6,973 nucleotides of DNA from Sphingomonadaceae bacterium (lineage in GTDB: Bacteria; Pseudomonadota; Alphaproteobacteria; Sphingomonadales; Sphingomonadaceae): contig SHLU01000128.1 in assembly GCA_004282995.1 (NCBI GenBank), forward strand, positions 1-6,973, read 5' to 3'. This document shows, one piece after another, positions 1 to 6,973 of the stretch. Every line of letters starts with the position of its first letter. Position 1 is the first letter of the stretch. The notes under the pieces are model-generated. The model saw nothing but the letters and a program-made list of their open reading frames with translations, was not told where the DNA came from and did not search any database. The position numbers and the translations under genes are program-made.

Positions 1-111
1 CTGTATGCGGGCGGGGTACGCCAATTCCACTTTTATACGCTCAACCGGGCCGAACTGAGCTACGCCATCTGCCACATGCTCGGCCTGCGACCCACAGGGG
101 ACAAGGCATGA
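1..111 (+). CDS. metF: 5,10-methylenetetrahydrofolate reductase MetF, C-terminal end (5' truncated by window)
   Basis: Only the last 36 codons and the stop lie in the window, read in frame from base 1. The peptide contains FHFYTLNRAELSYAICHMLG, which matches the characteristic C-terminal strand and helix of MetF (E. coli has a near-identical segment around its FYTLNR and SYAIC motifs). MetF is a cytosolic FAD enzyme that reduces 5,10-methylene-THF to 5-methyl-THF, the methyl donor for methionine synthase. The TGA stop at 109-111 overlaps the next start codon as ATGA, so this gene and the split methionine synthase genes are very probably co-transcribed and translationally coupled. The catalytic and flavin-binding parts lie upstream and cannot be examined. 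The call rests on a short but distinctive motif plus the genetic context. Confidence 0.9.
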   Translation: MYAGGVRQFHFYTLNRAELSYAICHMLGLRPTGDKA

Positions 112-1154
112 CCGCACGCGAGACATTGCAGGCCGAAACGGCCAAGCGGGTGCTTGTTTTCGATGGCGCCTTCGGCACCCAGATACAGGACCGCAAGCTG
201 GGCGAGGCTGACTACGCTGGCGCCCTGGGCCTGGATGCTGACCAGAAGGGCAATAACGATATCCTGGCGCTGACACGGCCAGACGTGATCGAGGATATCA
301 CCCGGGCCTATCTCGACGCCGGAGCAGATATCGTTTCGACCAACACCTTTTCCGCCAACCGGATCAGCCAGGCCGATTACGCCGCCGAGGGTCTGGTCGG
401 CGATATCAACCGCGCCTCGGCCCGGATTGCGCGCGACCTCGCCGATAAATACGCCGATTATGACGGTCGCCCGCGCTTTGTTGCCGGGGCCATCGGGCCG
501 ACCAACAAGACACTGTCGCTTAGCCCCGATGTCGATGACCCGGGTTTTCGCGAGATCGACTTCGACGGGCTGGCCGATGTCTACCGCGAACAGGCGGCCG
601 CCCTGGTCGAGGGTGGGGCAGACTTCATCCTGATCGAAACCATTTTCGACACGCTCAACGCCAAGGCCGGCATTTTCGCGGTTCGCCAGCTCGAACGCGA
701 ACTGGACCGCGATATCCCGATTATGCTGTCGATGACGCTGACCGACCTGTCGGGCCGCAATTTGTCGGGACACACCGTTGAGGCGTTCTGGAATGCAGTG
801 CGCCACGCCCGGCCCATCACGGTCGGTCTCAACTGCAGCTTCGGCGCGGAGCAGTTGCGCCCCCATGTCCAGCTGCTCTCGCGCGTCGCCGATACGCTGA
901 TCATGGCCTATCCCAATGCCGGCTTGCCCAATGAACTGGGCGAGTATGACGAGGCGCCCGAGACGACCGCACGGCTGGTGCGGCAATGGGCCGAGAACGA
1001 GCAAGTCAACATCCTCGGCGGGTGCTGCGGCTCGACCCCTGAACATATCGCCAAGATCGCCAATGCGGTGAAGGACCTGTCTCCGCGCCGTGTACCCACT
1101 ACGGAGCCGGAAATGCGGCTGGCCGGCCTAGAACCCTTCACGATCGCTGTCTGA
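108..1154 (+). CDS. metH: Split methionine synthase, N-terminal half: homocysteine S-methyltransferase domain
   Basis: This 348-residue cytosolic protein corresponds to the homocysteine-binding module of cobalamin-dependent methionine synthase. The barrel entry FDGAFGTQIQ (18-27), GNNDILALTRPDVI and STNTFSANRI are typical of this module. The three zinc ligands that activate the homocysteine thiol are present: Cys243 in GLNCSFGAEQLRPHV, and Cys306-Cys307 in GGCCGSTPEHI. The protein ends at LAGLEPFTIAV, which in one-piece E. coli MetH is where the linker runs into the folate domain. The start is supported by AGGGGA at 96-101, six bases before the ATG, and by the ATGA overlap with metF. It should act with the product of the next gene, which carries the folate, cobalamin and reactivation domains. 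A free-standing BHMT-like or MmuM-like enzyme is less likely given the neighbour and the MetH-type C-terminal tail. Confidence 0.93.
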   Translation: MTARETLQAETAKRVLVFDGAFGTQIQDRKLGEADYAGALGLDADQKGNNDILALTRPDVIEDITRAYLDAGADIVSTNTFSANRISQADYAAEGLVGDINRASARIARDLADKYADYDGRPRFVAGAIGPTNKTLSLSPDVDDPGFREIDFDGLADVYREQAAALVEGGADFILIETIFDTLNAKAGIFAVRQLERELDRDIPIMLSMTLTDLSGRNLSGHTVEAFWNAVRHARPITVGLNCSFGAEQLRPHVQLLSRVADTLIMAYPNAGLPNELGEYDEAPETTARLVRQWAENEQVNILGGCCGSTPEHIAKIANAVKDLSPRRVPTTEPEMRLAGLEPFTIAV

Positions 1155-1155
1155 C

Positions 1156-3767
<2,612 letters not shown>

Positions 3768-3792
<25 letters not shown>

Positions 3793-4706
3793 GCTCCCTG
3801 CCCAGCGGGCGACTGGTATGGATCGGCGGCGGTGTCATGCTGCTGGCCTATGCCGTGCTGTTGCTTGCAGTCCCGTTCGACATCGGGCTCCTGCGCGATT
3901 TGTGGTTCCTGCCCGGTGTGGGCGTAGTCGGCGCGATCATCGCGAATACTTCGGGGACAGGCGGGGGGGTTGTGTTCGTTCCCGTCTTCAATGCGCTGCG
4001 CGAATGGGCGATGATGGACCTGCAACCGCTCCAAGTGGTCGGTGTTTCCATGGCGATCCAGAGCTTTGGCATGACCATGGGCGCGCTGCGCTGGACCGAC
4101 CGGTTGTACCATCAACCAGATCCGGAACCGCTGAACGCCATTGTCCGCCCGCGCGATTTCTTCCTGGTTGCGCTGTCGGTGATGGCGATCTCGGTCCCTG
4201 TCATGCTGTTCACACAGCGCGCGACGGCCTTTGATCAACACGCCGTGCTCATGGGCTACAAGGCGTTTTCCATCCTGCTTGGCATAGCGCTGATCGCATC
4301 GACATGGACAGTGAACCGGGAGCGTAGGGAGAAAGCCCGGCTCGAGCGGATCGATATCCTGGTGCTGCTGTTAATTGCCGCGCCCGGCGGTGCGCTCACG
4401 GCGCTGTTCTCGGTCGGGATCGGCGAACTGGTCGCTCTCTATCTTTTCATCCGGCACTACCCGGTCCTGCTTTGCACCGGCGCGGCTTGCCTGATCTCGT
4501 CGGTGAGCGTCATTTCCGGCGCGATCTGGCATATCCAGGCCGGCACTATGCAGTGGGAAGTCGTCCTCCTGGCCGGTCCTGCCGCGGCCCTCGGCGGTTT
4601 TCTTGCCCGGCCGATCGCACTGTGGCTCGGCGCACGACGGCTGAAAACACTCGACGGAGCCTGGATAGTCTCCTCGGCACTCTACCTGCTGTGGTTGAAC
4701 CGCTGA
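3768..4706 (+). CDS. TSUP-family (TauE/SafE-type) membrane transporter, substrate unknown
   Basis: This is a 312-residue hydrophobic protein with roughly eight or nine predicted membrane segments, at about 17-36, 44-74, 86-107, 131-148, 160-180, 196-228, 233-253, 263-286 and 296-311. The glycine-rich NTSGTGGGVVFVPVFN (60-75) and the later FSVGIGELVALYLFIRH (214-230) are the paired repeat-half motifs typical of TSUP proteins, which move sulfite, sulfonates, sulfoacetate or other small organic anions. The ATG lies inside the end of the second metH gene, a 25-base overlap in another frame, with no strong Shine-Dalgarno; a TTG at 3789 is an alternative start. The overlap suggests co-transcription with the metF-metH genes. 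A role in sulfur handling linked to methionine would fit, but the sequence does not show the substrate. No terminator-like hairpin with a T-run follows the stop. Confidence 0.8.
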
Positions 4707-4723
4707 ATGGACTTCGTGCCGCA

Positions 4724-4752
4724 TTGACCGCAGGGGCATTCTCGCCCATGCG
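4724..4752 (+). promoter_or_regulatory. Weak candidate promoter for the riboswitch-gcv transcript
   Basis: TTGACC at 4724-4729 resembles a sigma-70-type -35 box. A 17-base spacer leads to CATGCG at 4747-4752, which is a poor -10 match. The position suits a transcript beginning shortly before the riboswitch at 4791. The -35 is reasonable but the -10 is not, so this is only a candidate. Transcription could also read through from the upstream genes. Confidence 0.22.
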
Positions 4753-4764
4753 AAACCCGTCTTT

Positions 4765-4784
4765 CGGCAGGAGCGATTCTGCCG
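4765..4784 (+). other. Leader hairpin just upstream of the glycine riboswitch
   Basis: CGGCAG (4765-4770) pairs perfectly with CTGCCG (4779-4784) around an 8-base loop, ending six bases before P1 of the first aptamer. No T-run follows, so it is not an intrinsic terminator. A second small stem, CGAAA (4751-4755) with TTTCG (4762-4766), overlaps it by two bases, so the two cannot both form completely. It may be a structured 5' leader that helps the riboswitch fold or protects the transcript end, but no function can be shown from sequence. Confidence 0.45.
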
Positions 4785-4790
4785 TACGGA

Positions 4791-4870
4791 CCAGCGGGAG
4801 AGCCCTTGCAGCGATGCACGGCGCCGAAGGAGCAACCGCCCCGGAAACTCTCAGGCAAACGGACCGCTGG
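4791..4870 (+). promoter_or_regulatory. Glycine riboswitch, first aptamer
   Basis: This RNA element binds glycine in the 5' leader of the gcv operon. P1 is a perfect 7-bp stem, CCAGCGG (4791-4797) with CCGCTGG (4864-4870). P2 is GAGAG (4798-4802) with CTCTC (4848-4852). The P3 arm contains TGCA (4807-4810) and TGCA (4815-4818) closed by a GCGA tetraloop of the GNRA type. The conserved core GCGCCGAAGGAGCAA (4821-4835) and ACTCTCAGGCAAACGGACC (4847-4865) match the glycine riboswitch consensus almost exactly. It is the first of two aptamers, joined to the second by a linker of about 11 bases. Its placement directly before gcvT-gcvH-gcvPA is the classical one. Confidence 0.95.
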
Positions 4871-4881
4871 ACCGGTTGACA

Positions 4882-4978
4882 CTCTGGAAAGCGCCGACCC
4901 CCTCGCGGGGAGAGGCCACCGAAGGGGGAAGTGGGTGCCGCTGCGGCAGCCATGAAGCTCTCAGGTTTCCCGACAGAG
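4882..4978 (+). promoter_or_regulatory. Glycine riboswitch, second aptamer
   Basis: P1 is CTCTG (4882-4886) with CAGAG (4974-4978). P2 is GAAAGC (4887-4892) with GCTCTC (4957-4962), interrupted by an A-C mismatch (4889/4960) where the family normally keeps a G-C pair. A P3 arm has CCCC (4899-4902) with GGGG (4907-4910). The core CACCGAAGGGGGAA (4917-4930) resembles the consensus but has G where a pyrimidine is usual (the GCAA part reads GGAA). An extra hairpin at 4931-4953 contains TGCCG/CGGCA with a three-base loop. CTCTCAGG (4958-4965) is the conserved return strand. In tandem glycine riboswitches the second aptamer is the one next to the expression platform, as here. Confidence 0.9.
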
Positions 4979-5030
4979 GGGGCGGAACAGCGCTTCGATG
5001 CGGAGCGTCGCCGTGTCGGGAACTGTGATG
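4967..5030 (+). promoter_or_regulatory. Putative translational expression platform of the glycine riboswitch
   Basis: TTCCCGACA (4967-4975), at the 3' end of aptamer 2, is perfectly complementary over nine bases to TGTCGGGAA (5014-5022), which contains the Shine-Dalgarno bases of gcvT. Pairing would bury the ribosome site and would use two bases (4974-4975) that belong to aptamer-2 P1, so the two structures compete. A local hairpin at 4990-5008 sits inside the loop of this long-range stem. The expected logic is that glycine binding stabilises the aptamer, frees 5018-5022 and turns on translation. The complementarity is read directly from the sequence. The switching direction is inferred from the catabolic role of the operon. 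Confidence 0.7.
5018..5022 (+). promoter_or_regulatory. Shine-Dalgarno site that fixes the gcvT start at 5028
   Basis: GGGAA lies five bases before the ATG at 5028, a normal spacing. The in-frame ATG at 4998 has only a G-rich tract at 4978-4982, about 15 bases away, and sits in the loop of a stable hairpin. The site also forms one arm of the proposed switch stem, so control of this start by glycine makes sense. Confidence 0.6.
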
Positions 5031-6176
5031 AGCGATATTGTAACCGAAGCCGAAGACGAGAACATTCCCGAGGAACTGGGCACGCTGCCGCTCGACAGCT
5101 GGCATCGCCGGCTAGGCGCGCGGATGGTGCCCTTCGCGGGCTATGAAATGCCGATCCAGTATGCCGGCGAGCATGGCGGTATCGTAGCTGAACATAACTG
5201 GACGCGCGAAAGCGCCAGTCTTTTCGACGTGAGCCACATGGGTCAGCTTTCCGTCACCGGCCCGGATGCAGCGCATGAGCTGGAAAAGCTACTGCCCGGC
5301 GCAATTGAGAGCCTGAAGCCGGGCAAGATGCGCTATTCGCTACTGTTGACCGAGGCTGGCGGGATCATTGACGACCTCATGGTGACCAACACCGGCTCGC
5401 ATATCGCGCTGGTAGTCAACGGCGCCTGCAAATGGGACGACATTGCCCACTTGCGCGAACATCTGCCCGACGAAATTACCCTGACACACTACGACGACCA
5501 GGCATTGCTCGCGCTGCAAGGTCCCAAGGCTGCCCAGGTGCTTGAAGCGCTGGTGCCGGGCACAGCCGAACTGACCTTCATGACCTCCGGTGCCTTCACC
5601 TGGGACGGTGCGCCTCTGTGGGTTAGCCGCGCGGGCTATACGGGCGAGGACGGGTTCGAGATATCGGTCCACAATGACCACGTGGAACGGCTTGGCGATG
5701 CGCTGGTGGCCGATGCGCGGGTCAATCCCGCCGGCCTCGGCGCGCGCGACAGCTTGCGGCTCGAGGCCGGACTGCCTCTCTATGGCCACGACCTCGACCT
5801 CGAAACCGATCCGGTCAGCGCCGATCTCACTTTCGCTTTGACGAAGAAACGCCGAGAAACTGGCGGTTATCTGGGGCACACGGCGGTTGTATCGCGATTG
5901 GCCGATGGTGGCACTGTTCGCCGGGTTGGCCTGCGACTGGAGGGGCGCATGCCGGCCCGCGAAGGAGCCAGTGTCCATGTGGGCGATGCCGAGATCGGCC
6001 GTGTCACGAGCGGAGGCTTCTCGCCCACGCTCGGCTATCCGATTGCCATGGCATATATCTCCAATGACCACGCGACCGAGGGTAACAAGGTCGAAATCGA
6101 AGTCCGCAACAAGCGTCTGCCGGCTGAAGTCGTGCCGATGCCTTTCGTACCGCACCGCTACTACCGAGGGAGCTAA
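5028..6176 (+). CDS. gcvT: Glycine cleavage system T protein (aminomethyltransferase)
   Basis: GcvT is a cytosolic tetrahydrofolate-dependent enzyme. It releases ammonia from the aminomethyl group carried on lipoyl-GcvH and transfers the carbon to THF, making 5,10-methylene-THF. From the ATG at 5028 the protein is 382 residues, slightly longer than E. coli GcvT (364) because of an acidic N-terminal extension of about 20 residues. Conserved features are GARMVPFAGYEMPIQY (about 32-47), SLFDVSHMGQ, the acidic pair in GGIIDDLMV (Asp115-Asp116, which includes the expected catalytic aspartate), YTGEDGFE (204-211) and ARDSLRLEAG (239-248). The C-terminal barrel domain is about 290-382. An in-frame upstream ATG at 4998 would add ten residues, but it lies in a hairpin loop with no well-spaced ribosome site. 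The gene is first in the gcv operon behind the glycine riboswitch, and gcvH begins four bases after its stop. Confidence 0.95.
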   Translation: MSDIVTEAEDENIPEELGTLPLDSWHRRLGARMVPFAGYEMPIQYAGEHGGIVAEHNWTRESASLFDVSHMGQLSVTGPDAAHELEKLLPGAIESLKPGKMRYSLLLTEAGGIIDDLMVTNTGSHIALVVNGACKWDDIAHLREHLPDEITLTHYDDQALLALQGPKAAQVLEALVPGTAELTFMTSGAFTWDGAPLWVSRAGYTGEDGFEISVHNDHVERLGDALVADARVNPAGLGARDSLRLEAGLPLYGHDLDLETDPVSADLTFALTKKRRETGGYLGHTAVVSRLADGGTVRRVGLRLEGRMPAREGASVHVGDAEIGRVTSGGFSPTLGYPIAMAYISNDHATEGNKVEIEVRNKRLPAEVVPMPFVPHRYYRGS

Positions 6177-6180
6177 GCAG

Positions 6181-6552
6181 ATGGCCCGTTACTTTACTGA
6201 TGAGCACGAATGGATCGATCTCGAGGGTGACCTCGCGACGGTCGGGATCACCGACTACGCCCAGGAACAGCTTGGCGACATCGTCTTCGTCGAATTGCCT
6301 GAAGTCGGCAGCAATGTCGAAAAGGGCGGCGAAGCGGCGGTGGTCGAGAGCGTCAAGGCGGCGAGCGATGTTTACGCCCCGATCACCGGCGAGGTGATGG
6401 AAGCCAATTCGGCGCTCGAAGAAGACCCGGCGCTGGTCAACACCTCGCCCGAAGAAGAAGGCTGGTTCTTCCGCATCACCGTGTCCGACAAGTCCGAGCT
6501 CGAAGGGCTTATGGATGCCAAGGCCTACAAGGCGTTCTGCGACGAGCTTTAA
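6181..6552 (+). CDS. gcvH: Glycine cleavage system H protein (lipoyl carrier)
   Basis: GcvH is the 123-residue lipoylated shuttle that carries the aminomethyl intermediate from the P protein to GcvT and is then reoxidised by lipoamide dehydrogenase. The start MARYFTDEHEWI and the following TVGITDYAQEQLGDIVFVEL are hallmarks of the family. The lipoyl lysine is Lys59 in the conserved context VVESVKAASDVYAPITGE. The C-terminal part contains GWFFRITV and ends with the usual acidic, hydrophobic helix. GAGGGAG at 6166-6172, inside the last codons of gcvT, is spaced eight bases before the ATG and fixes the start, although the reading frame stays open far upstream. The length is normal for the family. 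The four-base gap after gcvT and the 36-base gap before gcvPA indicate one operon. Confidence 0.97.
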   Translation: MARYFTDEHEWIDLEGDLATVGITDYAQEQLGDIVFVELPEVGSNVEKGGEAAVVESVKAASDVYAPITGEVMEANSALEEDPALVNTSPEEEGWFFRITVSDKSELEGLMDAKAYKAFCDEL

Positions 6553-6588
6553 TGAACTTCCCCGCCACCGCGCGGAACTGGAGTGACA

Positions 6589-6973
6589 ATGCGTTACCTT
6601 CCCCTGACCGATACCGATCGCAGCGCGATGCTCACGCGTGTGGGCGCATCCTCGATCAACGAGCTGTTCGTCGATGTGCCCGAGGAAGCGCGGCTCGACG
6701 GGCCGATTCACGGCCTGCCGATGCACGCCAGCGAGATGGCGGTCGAAAAGCATATGCGGCTGCTCAGCAAGAAGAATCTGGCCGCCGCCGATGCGCCGTT
6801 CTTCCTGGGGGCGGGGGCCTATCGGCACCATGTGCCGGCATCGGTCGATCACATCATCCAGCGCGGCGAATTCCTGACCGCCTATACGCCGTACCAGCCC
6901 GAAATCGCGCAGGGCACACTGCAGATGCTGTTCGAGTTCCAGACGCAGGTCGCGCGGCTCTATGGCTGCGCGG
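6589..6973 (+). CDS. gcvPA: Glycine dehydrogenase (decarboxylating) subunit 1, GcvPA, N-terminal part (3' truncated by window)
   Basis: The first 128 codons run to the window edge without a stop. The protein begins MRYLPLTDTDRSAMLTRVG and continues with SSINELFVDVPEEARL, FFLGAGAYRHHVPASVDHI, FLTAYTPYQPEIAQGTLQ and LFEFQTQVARLYGCA. These are the signature N-terminal segments of the alpha subunit of the two-subunit P protein, which with a GcvPB partner forms the pyridoxal-phosphate glycine decarboxylase. The opening resembles GcvPA more than the longer one-piece GcvP, which has a different N-terminus. The pyridoxal lysine lies in the second subunit, so gcvPB is expected directly downstream, outside the window. 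GGAG at 6580-6583, five bases before the ATG, supports the start. No gene was found in the 36 bases between gcvH and this start. Confidence 0.93.
   Translation, partial: MRYLPLTDTDRSAMLTRVGASSINELFVDVPEEARLDGPIHGLPMHASEMAVEKHMRLLSKKNLAAADAPFFLGAGAYRHHVPASVDHIIQRGEFLTAYTPYQPEIAQGTLQMLFEFQTQVARLYGCA

Noticed and set aside
60..1046. Minus-strand open frame of 328 codons opposite the first metH gene
   Set aside because: It is the mirror of a clearly conserved homocysteine methyltransferase gene and shows no recognisable domain or ribosome site.
4734..4747. GGGC/GCCC hairpin as a terminator for the transporter gene
   Set aside because: The stem is only four pairs and no T-run follows, so it does not qualify as an intrinsic terminator.
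4876..4881. Perfect TTGACA -35-like box between the two aptamers
   Set aside because: It lies in the riboswitch linker, has no -10 element at proper spacing, and a start there would omit the first aptamer.
4371..5105. Several overlapping open frames on both strands across the riboswitch region
   Set aside because: They run through conserved riboswitch RNA and the ends of real genes, and the arginine-, alanine- and proline-rich translations look like GC-rich noise.
5887..6180. Possible N-terminal extension of GcvH by about 98 residues in an open frame
   Set aside because: The extension lies entirely within gcvT coding sequence. The ATG at 6181 has a good ribosome site and begins exactly at the conserved GcvH N-terminus, giving a normal length.

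Overview
This window is GC-rich, densely packed bacterial DNA with every gene on the + strand. It carries two one-carbon (folate) metabolism gene blocks side by side. Three features suggest an alphaproteobacterium, most likely Sphingomonadales (Erythrobacter/Sphingomonas-like): a cobalamin-dependent methionine synthase split into two genes, a two-subunit glycine dehydrogenase (gcvPA), and a tandem glycine riboswitch. The taxonomic assignment is inference from gene organisation and residue-level resemblance; no database search was run.

Layout. Positions 1-111 hold the last codons of metF (5,10-methylenetetrahydrofolate reductase). Its stop overlaps the start of the gene for the homocysteine/zinc half of methionine synthase (108-1154). 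One base after that gene ends, the gene for the folate/cobalamin/reactivation half begins (1156-3792). The two halves total 1226 residues, almost the same as one-piece E. coli MetH, and the break falls in the linker between the homocysteine and folate modules. A TSUP (TauE/SafE-type) membrane transporter gene (3768-4706) overlaps the end of the second metH gene by 25 bases.

The 321 bases from 4707 to 5027 hold no gene. They contain a short leader with a hairpin, a tandem glycine riboswitch (4791-4870 and 4882-4978), and what looks like a translational expression platform. In that platform the 3' end of aptamer 2 is perfectly complementary over 9 bases to the Shine-Dalgarno region of gcvT. The glycine cleavage operon follows: gcvT (5028-6176), gcvH (6181-6552) and the start of gcvPA (6589 to the window edge).

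The genes form one metabolic route. The glycine cleavage system (P, H and T proteins, plus lipoamide dehydrogenase encoded elsewhere) breaks down glycine and charges tetrahydrofolate to 5,10-methylene-THF. MetF reduces this to 5-methyl-THF, and split MetH passes the methyl group through cobalamin to homocysteine to make methionine. The riboswitch probably turns on the glycine block when glycine is plentiful. The most notable points are the clean MetH split, the readable SD-sequestering switch, and the hairpin that places a decoy ATG in its loop just upstream of the likely real gcvT start. No wholly new system was found.
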